A stretch of 64,000 bases of DNA from Himantopus leucocephalus (lineage: Eukaryota > Chordata > Aves > Charadriiformes > Recurvirostridae): positions 202,671,410 to 202,735,409 of the forward strand of contig RSEF01000001.1 of assembly GCA_003993805.1 (NCBI GenBank), read 5' to 3'. The position numbers were made by a program, and so were the translations under genes. Position 1 is the stretch's first letter. The number at the start of each line of letters is the position of its first letter. The notes beneath the pieces were generated by a model. It was not told the origin of the DNA. It did not search any database and saw only the letters and a program-made list of their open reading frames with translations. Of this stretch, positions 50,931 to 63,679 are shown in pieces.

Positions 50931-51942
50931 CATAGAATCATAGAATGGTCTAGGTTGGAAGGGACCTTAAAGATCATTTAGTTCCAACCCCCCTGCCATA
51001 GGCAGGGACATCTCCCACTAGACCAGGTTGCTCAAAGCCCCATCTAGCCTGGTCTTGAACACTTCCAGGGATGGGGCATCCACAGCTTCTCTGGGCAACC
51101 TGTTCCAGTGTCTCACCACCCTCAAAGTAAAGAATTTCTTCCTAATATCTTATCTAAATCTACCCTCTTTCAGTTTAAAAACATTATCCCTCGTCCTATC
51201 GCTACAGTCCTTGGTAAAGAGTCCCTCCCCATCTTTAATGTAGGTCTCCTTCAAGTACTGGAAGGCTGCAATAAGGTCTCCCCGGAGCCCCCTCTTCTTT
51301 AGGTGGAACAACCCTAACTCTCTCAGCCTGTCCTCATAGGAGAGGTGCTCCAGCCGTCTGATCATATTTGTGGCCCTCCTCTGGACCTGCTCCAACAGGC
51401 CCATGTCTTTCTTGTGCTCACAACTCCGGAGCTGGATGTAGTACTTCAGGTGGGGTCTCACCAGAGTGGAGTAGAGGCGCAGAATCCCCTCCCTTGACCT
51501 GCTGGCCACACTTCTTTGACGCAGCCCAGGATACAGTTGGCTTTCTGGGCTGTGAGCACGCATTGCCAGGTCATATTGAGTTTCTCATCTACCAACATCC
51601 CCAAGTACTTCTCAGGGCTGCTCTCAATCCATTCTCCCCCCAGCCTGTATTTGTGCTTGGGATTGCCCTGACCAACATGCAGGACCTTGCACTTGGCCTG
51701 GTTGAGCTGCATGAGGTTCGTACCGGCCCACCTCTCAAGCCTGTCCAGATCCTTCTGGACGGCATCCCTTCCCTCCAGCATGTCGACTGCGCCTCACAGC
51801 TTGGTGTCATCAGTAAACTTGATGAGTCAATCCCGCTGTCCATGTTGCCAACAAAGATGTCAAACAGCACCAATCCCAGTACTGAGCCCTGAGGAATGCC
51901 ACTCATCACTGGTTTCCACTTGGACATCGAGCCGTTGACTGC
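50931..51942 (-). mobile_element. 5'-truncated CR1 LINE with part of ORF2
   Basis: About 1.0 kb on the minus strand. From its 5' side it begins in the reverse-transcriptase domain with VMSGIPQGSVLG, the conserved S-G-x-P-Q-G-S motif of LINE reverse transcriptases. It continues with [16 protein letters not shown] and the [16 protein letters not shown] region, then [19 protein letters not shown] and EQVQRRATNMIRRLEHLSYE, which are CR1 ORF2 hallmarks. It finishes with the 3' UTR and the tail seen on plus as 'catagaatcatagaatgg'. The three coding pieces lie in different frames (about 51927-51780, 51781-51560 and 51563-51150), so at least two frameshifts have broken ORF2, and a stop follows EGRFR. 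The FADD-type catalytic motif is not readable intact. ORF1, the endonuclease and the first half of the RT are missing. It is a dead copy. Confidence 0.95.
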
Positions 51943-52724
51943 AAGAAGTGCATGTTCTTCTTCAGTGGCTTCAGAAAGTTGTTGGTGTGACTACCTGAGA
52001 CTTAGGCAATGGACTTAGACTCCCAGTTAGAGAAGGTTACTCCCCATGTAAATGTGTGTTCCTCCCGGGTGATTTTTTGTTCCTAGCAGCATGCGTTGCT
52101 ACTGTCTTGCTGTCCTGCCTTGGGGCCCTCAGGAGCAGGTCAGCCTGAGCAACTTAATGCCTGTCATATGCCCAAGCCCTGCAAGAAGCGGTACCTTGCT
52201 GTGCTTGCTCCCGTAGGTGCTAGGCTCTCCATAAAACATGACTGCTGGAGATTTCTCCAGTGGTGTAAATCAGGATTGGGAACTCCACCAAATTTGAACC
52301 ATGATAATCACACACTTTGTCAGATTCATCTCACTCACCTTTGAGAGAGTCTTATCGGGCTCCCTATGTGCAGAGAAATGAAGAGAAATTGTGATTTTTT
52401 TTTTTGCTAGTGCAGTTAATTTTTTCCTAAGACAGACATCTGAAGGTGATGGGGCAAGTTGGCTATTTCACCCCGCTGACTACGAAGGAAGCCTAAAGCT
52501 ACACTGAGGATATCTGCATTTAGCAGTGTATAAACCATAGAACACATCCATATGTAACATGTGTATTATACTGAAGAAAGTTACGACAATTTTCTTTAGT
52601 TAATATTTCTTGATAAAATACATGACAGCTGGAATTTTGTCAAATCTAACCTTAAATTCTAGGCCTTTGGCTGATTTTACTTTAAAATGCATTTCTTTGT
52701 ATATTCATGGAAAAATAATGGCAC

Positions 52725-52835
52725 AGCAAGTGATCAGTTGCATCTGTGACTAATTGCAAACAATCACAACATGAAATTATATTTTCAAGTCTTTAATTAG
52801 CTGGAGAATGAGTCCCTTGATTATTTCTGGTATGC
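52725..52835. promoter_or_regulatory. Candidate conserved non-coding element
   Basis: A compact non-repetitive block with GTGACTAATTGCAAACAATC near 52747 (homeodomain plus a Sox-like AACAAT core) and TCTTTAATTAGCTGG near 52790. No coding frame or transposon is recognisable. The motif density is enhancer-like. This remains inference without comparison between species. Confidence 0.3.
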
Positions 52836-54000
52836 TACTGTACTGCCTGACCTAGCAGACAGAAGCCACTCTTTTCTTTCAAGGTCATTACAACATTTAT
52901 TCCTCTACTGATCCCACATACCGCACAGCAAGCTCTCTGCTTTTCAGCCTATTACAAGTTAAAACTGGCTTAAGAAAGCTCTCTCCCCTGCCCAAGTAAA
53001 GTGGAAAATTGTATGCGATATAAGAACACACCCTTAGATGCGTTGCAGATTTGGCCGCAGAGCTTTTATTGGACTGTTACCTTTTGCTTCTTGCTACAAA
53101 TCTTGACTCTGCCTTCTGTGAGCAAGGCGTTAGTCACAATTACCGAACAGTACGGACAGTATAATAGTGGCATGCTGTGGCTGGGAAATATTTTATTGTG
53201 CATCTTGTCCCAGCTGGTAATTTGCCTAAAGCAGTGGCTGCAGATACAGAAATGCGTAAGAAGCAAAGTGAACCTGTGGCTTCAGCTTGAAGTAGGGGTT
53301 GGGCTGCTGATGGCTGTGTCCGCCTGCCTTCTCCAGGCTATACCAGTGCAGGAGAGTTAGCCTAGGGGTCATCCTGCAACACATCAGGTCTTCGGACCTA
53401 TACTGAACATGACTGAGAAAATTGGGCAAGGTTGGATTAATTCAACACCTATCCTGAGAGAAACAGACCTTTCATCGTGTCTGGCAGGTAGTATTACCAT
53501 AGCTCTGGTCATCTTAGGAAGTTTCCGTGGTGATGGCCAGCAGCAGCAGAGAGCACATCTGCGCCAAGGGAAGACTCCCAGAAGGCTCAGGCCGGTTTCT
53601 GAAGTGATGCAGAACAGGCTTTCATCTCAGCTCCAGCTGGAGCTGCATCATCTCAAAACCAGCTCAGCAGCATCTTTCACTGAGATCTATTTCCCAAACT
53701 AGGGGAGAGAGTGCTGGACATCGCTGTGCTATTTCTAAACTGGGAGATTAGAAATGTTTCCAGTCTGCCAGGTCTTAGTGATCCCTCCATTATAATCTGG
53801 CCCCTACCTGAGCAAACCTGGCATATGTCAATCCACCCACCCACCACGGTTTCCATAGGAAGGTTGGGGGCACAGAGGCAGGCCAGAGCTTTGTTTTCCA
53901 AGCCAGGTGCATGGTTTTCTCTCTAGAAACAGTCAGAGCATTTTAGGAGTAGGAGGGCATTTCCCACAGTGCATCTGGTCCTTGGTCCTGGTGTCCAGCA

Positions 54001-54010
54001 NNNNNNNNNN
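54001..54010. other. Assembly gap, exactly 10 N
   Basis: Ten ambiguous bases with no visible overlap between the flanks. The true size is unknown. Confidence 0.99.
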
Positions 54011-57000
54011 CTGAGTGACGGACAAACACAGAGATCCTGAATTCAAAGAGAGGCCTGATAAGCCATTTCAGGAGTACATCCCTCCTCACCAGACCAAACC
54101 ACGACATGTTTGCTTGTTTGGCTGGTATTTTTCCACCCTTTTTTCATTTAAATTGTTCTACTTTACAGGATATGTGGCCTTGGTCCGTTATACCATATGG
54201 CTGTTGCTAACTGTATTAGGAGGCTCATTGTGTTTGCTCACGCCTCCAGCAAGGATAAAGTGCTAAACCAGAAATATATTCCACTCAACCTCTGACATGT
54301 GTGGACAGTAGATGTTTCACAGCAACAGGGTATGAGCTATTTTCAGATTATAAACCAGATGTCCGTAGTCTACTATTAAAACCCCAGATGTTATTAATTT
54401 ACTACTATTAGGTGTTATTTGTACTCACAGTAAGATGTCTTCATTATTAAGCACTATTAGTAGGTAAGGGCTTGTATTACTTATCTACATTATCATTGCA
54501 ATCTGTGCAGGCTTTTCTGGCATATTGGACTTCGCAGCTCTTCCCCGCACAGCAGAAACCAAAAAGCTGGGTTTCCCTTGGGTCTCTGTTCTCTGTCACC
54601 TACAGTCCAACAAACCTGTCTCTCCCTCAGGGCATCTGATGTTCATACCATCACAACATCCTCGGTCCCCCGCAATGTGCATCCCCACGGTGTGGCAAGC
54701 TTCTCCTCTTGCCCCAGGCCCCAAATCACGGTACTGTTGGCACCTTCCCCCATACCCCCCTCCCTTTGCTTCCCTTCTTCTGGGCTGCTCGGATGTGCCG
54801 GGGTGGCTCTGGCTGGCCACTGCCCAGCAGGGGGGACCTTATCATTGCTCACACCACGTTAGCTTTTGAATCTGTGGGTTAGTTACAGCTCAGTTTGATT
54901 GCAGGTCAAGTCACCCAGGTTTCCTCAGATGTGATACTTGAAGATTCCAGGGAAGTGAAATTTGAAGGCGACAGACATGGTGCAGAACATCTGGACGCCT
55001 TGCAGATAAGGTGTGTGGCACACACGTTGCCTGGACTGCACAGGCATCCTGCTCAAGCATCAGATGTGGCAAGTCTTGAAATGCTGGACTTCCATGCAAA
55101 GGTTAATAGCCCAAAGCACATGCAGAAGGACTGAGAGACGCAGGCTATGCCTGACACCACCCTAGACCTGAAGGACCCGCACATTCAGGAGAAGTCTAAT
55201 ATCACTTCACTGCTCAGTGCAGGAGCTCTCACACAGGAACCCAGGGACGTCTGGTCTTCTGCAAGCCACAAAGTCCGCCACCCCCTTCGTTGTCCAGGGC
55301 TCAGCAGACGTGCTGTGAAAGAGCATCAAACCTGCTCCCACTATATCAGCTCAGCCTTAACTAACAGAATAATTGTCTGCTTACATTTCGAGGCTAAAGG
55401 AAGACAGCTGAAACGAGGCTTTGTGCAACTCAGTGCTACATCCATATTTGCATTATGATATGCAAAAGGCTATGGACACAGCACTGCAAAGGAAAGGAAA
55501 CAGTGCTGCGGGTCCACCACATCCAAGCAGTTGTTCTGGGCCCAAAGCAGTGCAGAAACCCTCTACAAAAGTCAGGAGCCGTTGGCAATATTCACAGAGG
55601 GTCAGATTCGAAACCCAAAGATTTCAGGAGTCTGATGCTTGCTTTTTTTTTTTTTGTTAAACCAGTCATTTCTTTAGAGATTTTCAGAAGTCAGTAATCT
55701 GCAGTTAGGCAGTATCTCACGTTTCAGAAGCCGCCTGGGGCCAGTGCCCCATAGCTCTGCGTTTCATGCTGCCAGTGGCCTTGGGGCATGGGAATATGTA
55801 ATAGTGCTGGATCGGGACTGCTTTTGGTACCCCAGCAAGGGGCTCCAGAGTGTCTAAGCCACGTTCACCCATTTTGCAACCTCCTTCTCTGATGAGCCAC
55901 ATCCAGTGCAGCACTTGGTTTAGCTTTGTGTTTATTTTGTGGGTGTTCTTTCCTGGCAATTACTCCCCCTTTCCATACGTCTCCGCAGAAAACTCTCTGC
56001 TCCTGCTGGGACACGCCCCAGGCATCCTGGGGAAACAGAATGCTTCTAATGAGCTTGATGCATAATTTCCTAGCAGATTTACACTGGAGGTAAAAGGAGT
56101 GGATCAACCAGCATTTTAAAGTGAGAGAGGAGATGGAGACTCTGATCCAGAGTTACAGAGGCAAACCTGGAACACGCATCGGCACTGAAGGTTGGAAGGT
56201 CTTGGTGGCATCTAGCTCCAGACAGCAAACATTTTCATCACAAAATCAGTTTGTTGCCTTTTTTTAATCCATTGATGCTCTTTAATTTCCCAGGTGACGT
56301 GGGCAAGATGGTGCATTAGCATTACTGTTAAAATGGGGATGATACTGTTCCCCCTTTGCTGCCCGTTCTACCCCATCAGCCCTGTGGGTATGGTGAGATG
56401 CCACCAGCACCTGCCACAGGGACAATCATCATCTCAAATTGCCCCTTTAAGCATTCTTGTAGCACTGTTATCAGAGAATTGGTATTTACCATGTAAACCC
56501 AAAAGTAGTGCATTTTCCGTGCATTAGTGTCACTGCAAGACAGTGATTTACTACCTCAGTGAGGGTATGCTTCCTCTGGGGGGTGAAGCTCATTTAACCC
56601 TCGTCCAAGCCCTGCCAGATGCCTCTGGGGTGGGGATGGGGAGAAGAGCAGTGGTCTACAGCATCCTGACACCTGGGGTTCGTACTCTGGCTGGCCGTGC
56701 TCTCCTGCAGCACGGGGAGAGCAAGCCCAGGGCGTCCTGAGAGCTCAGCATGTGAGCTGACTCTAAGCCAAATACAGAGGAGCTTTGAAAGGCTGCCTGG
56801 TTTTAAAAGGATCATTTTAATAGATGGGTCTCACCTCACTTGTGCATGGCACACGTTGGGTGACACTCCTGGTATATCTTCAGCACATGGTACATTTGTT
56901 CTGTCGCTGAGGGACTACTGTTTGTGTCACGGGTCTGATGGCACTTGATCTGAGGAAAATCAAGTGATATATTCCTCATTGTGCTTTCTTGTGTGGGTTC

Positions 57001-59059
57001 AGTCTTTGGAATGAATTGTATTTGCAGACAATTTTCATGTGTATTTTAAATTACTGGTATTTTGTCACTTTTCCTTTTGGGGAGTGTTGGTCCTGTGGCT
57101 ACACGGTGCCTTCTCTTCTGAGCGGGAGCAAGAGGAGCCAGCTGGGTTTGGATATGAGCAGGAGGTATGAATTGTGAAAGTCTCTGCAGGTGCCAGATTC
57201 CACTGCCCAAACTTTCATTTTCCTCTTTGCACGTACAGGGGCAGAACATTATTTTTGGGGGTGTAGGGTGGGACACGCACACCAGCATCTCATTTATTTT
57301 CCTGGCAAACACAGGAAGGAGCATGAAAATGTTCTTAGTCTCCCCTTGGAGAAAAGTCCTGGGCTAGGACAAGAGGTGAATCAGAGACCTACTGAGAAAT
57401 GCTCTCCATGTGTTTTATCAAATTTAATGACTTGTTCTTATAAGCCAATAGTGAAATAATGACTTTTTTTTTTTTTTCATCAGGCAGATTCTATAGATAC
57501 CAAAAGAAAAGCCTGAAAATATCTGCAACCTAGAATATGAAATAGGGACAATTGGCAGCCCTGCATATAGCTAGCTGGCAACCCATCCAAGATGTTTGCC
57601 TTCTAATAATAGAAAGTTGAAAAAGGCATATGGAGAAATTGAGCTCAAAGACTTTTATTTCCTATGTATAAATACACTGAAGTCGCAGATGTCTCTGCAG
57701 CCTCCATCTGCCAAGACCAAATGCAAGGAACAGACCCAAAAGGAAAGACACCAAAAAAAGTGGAAGAGCAAGATCTCCATATTGAAGAGTTTGTTCCCTT
57801 TCTGACAGATGGGTGTTTAAAAAGCTCTACCAACCAATCTGAAGTAAACAAATTGATCTATAAAAAAGCCAGATTTTCTTTACATTGTCTTTTCCCATTA
57901 AACCAGGGTGTTTGTGCCTGTACTACTAAGGGAAGCCATGACTTGCCAGGAGCACGTGTCTGATCACCTCCCAGAGTCCTGAAAACACTGTCAGCTCTAC
58001 CAGAAACCTCTCTAAGAGGTCTGAAGGATTGTGAAAACAACTGTTGGGTAGCTAAAATCTGTTTTCACATGTGTCTGGTGACACTCAGATCAGATCCTCG
58101 CCCTGTTAACAGAAACTTTGAGTTCTAAAGGATGAAAATGTAATGTACTTGCATATCCCATAAATAGAAATAGTTAAAATTTGTGGCATTGACAGTCTCC
58201 AGCACTGCAAGCAGCACTTTTACACACCAGACCTGCTGGTAACCTGTAAGTCTTACGAGATAATGCCTGTGATTGATACTCATAAAATCTGCAAGGGGAG
58301 CCTGTAAGTCCCAGGAGAGCAATAGACTGTCTACGGCTTTTACAAGTTCTGCTGTAGCAGGAGGCTGAGATTGCAATTGCCAGGAGAGAAATATTTATGG
58401 GTCATGAACCTTCAGACTGTGCCAGGAGAGCCTTCAGCTATTGTCAGGAGCATATATAAACTCTGCTTTTATGTTACTCAGTTGTCCACCCATGGGCAAA
58501 TTGAATTCATGCCAGCACTGCCAATATCCGCTGAACAGGTTGTAAGGGTTTTTTTGTCATTCCTTTATGATGCATCGAGCAGAGTATGACAGATTTATTA
58601 TTAAAGTCATATGGGAGGCAAAAAGGTTTTGCTCACTTTTTCTAGGGAAATCAAAGCCTTGTACAATCTGGAAAGCTCCATGAACAAGCAAGAAAATTAA
58701 GGGACCAGGAAAGGGAAGGGTGGTCAGACTAAGCGAGGAGGTATTTTTTACCAAACTAATTTCTTTTTTAACTTCTTTGGAATTTGTACTTGCATGGTGA
58801 AGGGGAGGGCTCTCTCTTTTCTCCAAGTGTTTAGGATTGCATCCTTTCCATTGCTGGGAAGCAAAGCAGCCACCCAATGTCCGTTAGTTCATTATTCAGT
58901 GGTTCTCTGCAATAAACAAAAAGAGCTTTGATATTCCCAATAATTCCAAGGAGAGAAATTAAATAATAAAGAAGTACTTTCTAAAAGTAAAGAAAAGAAA
59001 AACAGACTTCATACATAAGGTTTTAAAAATATCTTGTTCCCTTCTGTAAATCTTTCAGT

Positions 59060-59260
59060 AATTTATGAAGCCTTTTGAGATCATTTGTATTATATTGCAA
59101 TAAAAATGGAAGCTATTATGACAGCAGGTGTCATTTGGTGCAAAAGAACATATATAATCAGCCATGAAACACCTTCCTGCTGAAAGAAGTCAGTCCTCAA
59201 TTAAAAAGCAAGGTTAATGTCACTGCTGAATATATTTATAAGGCAGCAACCACCATCACA
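59060..59260. promoter_or_regulatory. Candidate conserved non-coding element
   Basis: An A+T-rich non-repetitive block with ATTGCAATAAAAATGG near 59094, a CAGCAGGTGTCA E-box near 59122 and CAATTAAAAAGC near 59198. No coding frame is seen. Enhancer-like only by composition. Confidence 0.22.
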
Positions 59261-60929
59261 AGTAGTGGAACAATTCAAATCAATTTCCAGAGGGCCTTGA
59301 ACAGACCCTTTTCAAATTTTAAGAATATATTTATTAATAACTGGATCATGGTACAGCAGTAATGTAGCTGTGAGAAAAGCTTGGCCATTTTTTCCAGCGA
59401 TACCTGTTTCTCTAATAAAAGATATTACCTCTTGCTCCAAACTCCTGCCTTTCTGAAACCATTCCTAGAACCTATGCATACTATTTTTAACTAAGGAGCA
59501 GCAAACGTCATGCAAACCTCCCCCCAGATCTTTTTGCTATTTTTCTCAGGCACGGTAATTTGGCATCCGTTCTGCCTGCTAAAATACCAGGATAAAAATC
59601 AAGTCTGCTTTGTCCAGAGTCCCAGCCTGGCACGTATAAAACATTGTTTTCACTCTGGCAGCAATCTGTGCAGATCGTTCCTTACCCCAGCGCCTGGGTC
59701 TTCTGCAAAGCCATCTGTTAGCCCTGCAAAAAGATGGGGATACCGATGCTGCTGCAGGGGGGATTGGAGCCTGAATGCCATTAAGTGCCAATGCCACAAT
59801 GTCCCTGTGCTACAGCTGTTCCCACCGAGAAAAAAATTTTAAAAAAAAAAACAACAACCACACCAAAAAGCAGTGCAACCTCGTAGGGAAGGTGTTATCA
59901 TCAAGCAGCATCCAAGGAGACACCAGATGAAGTTAATCCCCTCGATGTGCCCAGGCCCAGGCATCCCTGCTGCCCCTTTGGGCCACGGGTGGGCTGTGGG
60001 CCGTACGGCAGCATCGGCACAGGGAGACAGGGAGGGGAGCGAGGGGATCCCGGCACTTTTCCTGGTCACACAGGGAGCACACGTGCTACTAAAGAGGAGC
60101 CCCCCTGCGTGGTCCATGGGAAGGCAGGACACGGAAGAGGTGATGGAGAGACAGGACTAATGGGAAATCTGGGTGTCCCAAAGGAGTTAAATATGCTTTT
60201 TCTATGCCTTTGGGTGACCCAGCTGCAGCATGTTTTCAATTCTACCCAATTAGCCATTGGAATTAGGATTATGAAATGTGAAACACCAATTATTATTATG
60301 TATTTTAAAAAGACCAAATAGCAGGAGCCCCCTGTTCTTGTCCTACAATGTGTTTTAAGACGTGTTAAGTGTTTTAAGGAAGTGTTTTAACCCATGTCCT
60401 GTTCCTGCCGCTTGCCTTATCCCTCAGCGAGTGGGCTTCCCCATGTTCTCCCTTTCCTTGCCCATGGCACCTCAGGCAGGAGGTGCCCCAGACGCTCCCC
60501 TCCCTTTCCAGGAGCTGCTTTTCATGATGCCCGTTGCAGGTCTTTCTGACCAGACCCCTCGTGCGGGAAGAGATCATGCCCTTCCAAGTGTTAGCGCCGG
60601 GTCTTATTCCCATTGAATCCACATGCAAAATCCCTTACTCCTCCAATGAGAACGGGGCTGCTTGAAGCATTTTAGAAAACTTTCTCTTTGTAGCCATAAT
60701 TTCATAAGCAAGTGTGAGAGTGGGGATGGTTTTAATCCAGCCTGTTCAGTGCCTCACCTTGATGCAAATCCTGAGCTCGCCTAGACTCTGTCTCCCCTTT
60801 GTACTGCAAGAGACAGCGTTGCTGCCTTCCCAAGGGGACCCACCAGAAACTGCAACGCCTCCAAAAAGATGCTCAGCTTTCTGAGCATAAGAAGTGTGTC
60901 CACAGGCAGCTGTCGCCAGCTGCAGAGAC

Positions 60930-61587
60930 TCTGTTGAGAAGCTCAACATGACCTGGCAATGCGCACTCGCAGCCCAGAAAGACAACTGTATCCTGGGCTG
61001 CGTCAAAAGAAGAGTGGCCAGCAGGTCGAGGGAGGGGATTCTGCCCCTCTACTCCACTCTGGTGAGACCCCACCTGAAGTACTACATCCAGCTCTGCCCT
61101 CCCCCCCAACAGAACAAGGACATGGACCTGTTGGAGCGAGTCCAGAGGAGGGCCACAAAAATGATCAGAGGGCTGGAGCACCTCTCCTATGAGGACAGGC
61201 TGAGCCAGTTGGGGGTGTTCAGCCTGGAGAAGAGAAGGCTCTGCTGAGACCTTATAGCAGTCTTTCAGTACTTAAAGGGGACCTACAGGAAAGACGAGGA
61301 GGGACCCTTTACCAAGGACTGTAGCAACAGGACGAGGGGTAATAGTTTTAAACTGAAAGAGGGTAGATTTAGATTTGGTATTAGGAAGAAATTCTTTACT
61401 TTGAGGGTGGTGAGACACTGGAACAAGTTGCCCTGTGGATGCCCCATCCCTGGAGGTGTTTTAAGGCCAGCCTGGATGGGGATTTGAGTAACTCGCTCTA
61501 GTGGAAGGTGTCCCCGCCCATGGCAGGGGGGGTTGGAACTAGATGATCTTTAAGGTCCCTTCCAACCGAAACCATTCTATGATTCTC
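60930..61587 (+). mobile_element. 5'-truncated CR1 LINE, ORF2 end and 3' UTR
   Basis: About 660 bp on plus. The translated part starts at [18 protein letters not shown] and continues with [19 protein letters not shown] and ERVQRRATKMIRGLEHLSYE, the same ORF2 region as in the copy at 50.9-51.9 kb. It then hits a premature TGA at about 61245 where related copies read on. Near 61430 an 8-bp deletion is seen relative to the other copy ('ttgccctgtggatg' where 'ttgcccagagaagctgtgga' is usual). The 3' UTR ends in 'accattctatgattctct', the CR1 octamer tail. No target-site duplication is expected for CR1. Dead copy. Confidence 0.95.
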
Positions 61588-63339
61588 TGTGCCTCTGCCA
61601 GAGGGGCTCACCCCACGCACACGAACCCCCTGGGTTGTGCCTGTCCATGGTGCAGCAGCGAGGGATGTCAGTGAGGGGAAAGCACAGTGTGAACCATGCG
61701 GACAGCATCCAGACAGTCTCACATATCATGAAAAACTAGTAATCCTGAAAAGCACACACATCAGCAACCAACCCCTCTCTCCAGCCAAGGTTCCTTTAAA
61801 TATACAGGTATATGTAGTGTTGTATATGTATATGTTGTATAGTTTTTGTGGCAAGGAAATAAAGTGTTTTCAAATTCTACACCCTCTGCTGTGGAAATAA
61901 TTTCTTTTTCCTTCTCTTTCTCAGCACTGGAATTAAAAAAAAAAATACAGCCCGCCTCATGAGCAACAGCTGAGCCAGCCAGGTCTCCTTTGCTTCAGAC
62001 CTGCCACTCGCACACAATTTAAGCTGCAAGTTTCCAAACCAGGGACACAAAAATGCTGTTTCCACCCACCACATCAACCCGCTGTGCAGAAAATCACATG
62101 CAAAAAATTCTCTTCAGTTCTGTTAAGTGCATGGCCAACACTCAGGGTGCAGAAATAATCTGATTTTCCCTTATTCCAGGCTCCCCCACCAGAAAAAAAA
62201 CCCATGAGTCTGTATCAGTAATTATGAGGGTTTGCAGAGACAAAACCCGAAGGTGGAGCAGACATGAGAAATCTCTTGCCTGTAGGCCGGGCCAGGCAGC
62301 ATGGTGGGCAGGAGCCAAGGAAATCCCCAGTGGGGAGCTGGGAGATGTGATCCTATAACAGAGCCAGCTTGGCATTGAAAACTAATCTGCCCCGAGTGAA
62401 TGCATCAGAGACAACCAGGAAAGATGGGGAATGGCCCTGGGACTGAGGATGTGCCAAGGAGCCCTCTGCAGAGCGGGCCAGGTTTGGGACGGAGGTGGCA
62501 GGGAGCAGAGGGATGGAGATGGTAGAGGGCTCTGCAGCCCTGGGAGGAGGTGACTGCAGTCACGTGCCATGCCAGGGTATCCTGAACCATTTATCACATG
62601 GAAGTCTGTGTATAGTGACCCCCCAAAAGGCTTATTATTAGGGCAGGTGCTAGATTAATATTAGCAGAAGAAGCTGAAAAGCTCAGCCTCTGCGCTGTTC
62701 CCTGAGGAGGTAAAAATCCATAGTAAATGTGAAATCACCAAGGCATTAGAAGGGAACCCAACTATTGTTACATAGAAAACCCCATAAATACTCCCAAATT
62801 AGATCCCTGGTGTGAAGCTGAAGGGCAGGGGCTGGTGAACACCCCCCAGCTTAGGTGACAGCAACTAGGGCTGGGGGGTTCCGTGCTTCAGCTTGCTGCC
62901 AAATGTGGCAGGATAACTACTGATTGAACACAGCCATTGGCTTCTTCAGTGACTGGTAGAAGAAATGCAAAAAAAAAAAGGGCTTTCCAGGGTCACATCT
63001 CATAACATGCAAAGAAAACCACATGCAGGTGAAAGAGCAGTGCTAGAAACTACATTAACGCAAAAGCCCATATTTATCAGTGATTTTAATTGCATCATCT
63101 GTTTAGGTACCTTTTGGTACTTGCTATAAAGTATGTTTTCTCCAGTAATGTGACAGATAATATTGAAAAGCACAAGTACTGTCAATTCATTCGGCTCGTT
63201 TTCCACCAGCTAGGCTTTACTAAGGCTATCGCTTAATGGCATAGTAAATAAATGTAATAAATCTGTTTAACTTGACAGATAACACATACATTAAAAAGTG
63301 ACATCCCCTCCGAACACACACCTGGCTTTTTTCCATAAT
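61588..63339. other. Unique non-coding stretch
   Basis: No gene is recognised. A T/A/G-rich TGTATATG-type stretch near 61.81-61.84 kb is followed by an AATAAA word at about 61859, which could serve as a polyadenylation signal, though no transcript is evident. Open frames are short. Confidence 0.5.
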
Positions 63340-63480
63340 TTAGGCCGGATGGGGCTTGTGGAGGTCATCTGGTTCAACCCCTGGTTAAGCCTGGACTCTA
63401 ACACTTCAGCAGTTTTGCGGCTTTTCATCCTGGAAGGAGGGAGAGCCCTCTCGTACTTACACCCCCAAACCCTGCGGGGT
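63340..63480 (-). mobile_element. Possible diverged CR1 3' end
   Basis: The plus strand carries 'ggaggtcatctggttcaacc' followed by 'ccctggttaagcctggactc', which resembles the reverse complement of the CR1 3' UTR ('ggaggtcatctggtccaacc' in many avian copies). Similarity fades after about 63400 and no octamer tail is visible. Tentative. Confidence 0.45.
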
Positions 63481-63679
63481 GAGATTTAAGACATTTAAGA
63501 CAGCATTTTCCCTGCTGTCTGACTTAGGCAAAGCCAATGGTTTCTGGTGTTCAGGCCTTCCCAGAAACTGTACAGGGAGGCAAGGGGTGGTTCATCACAC
63601 GGATCATTTCCTACGCTATCCAGAAAAGGGGCAGAAATTTCCCAATGATCTTTGGTGTAGTACATACAAAAGCAGTTGG

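Larger units (their letters stand above)
51943..60929. other. Long unique non-coding stretch
   Basis: About 9 kb without a recognised gene. It holds the 10-N gap at 54001 and A+T-rich candidates at 52.7 and 59.1 kb, listed separately. A 119-codon frame at 53001-53360 on plus has hydrophobic stretches but no recognised family. 59.83-59.87 kb is an A-rich tract. 59.94-60.12 kb is locally G+C-rich. A weak CR1-tail-like word (GGTTGGAAGGTC near 56190) is too short to call. Confidence 0.5.

Noticed and set aside
53001..53360. 119-codon plus-strand frame with hydrophobic stretches, possibly a small membrane protein
   Set aside because: No recognisable family, no splice or promoter context, and hydrophobic runs arise easily from T-rich codons. 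A chance frame is more likely.
53940..54000. Possible CR1 3' end before the 10-N gap (CATCTGGTCC word)
   Set aside because: The match is too short and the rest does not follow the CR1 order.
56187..56225. Possible CR1 tail (GGTTGGAAGGTC word)
   Set aside because: Only about a dozen matching bases and no further CR1 order on either side.
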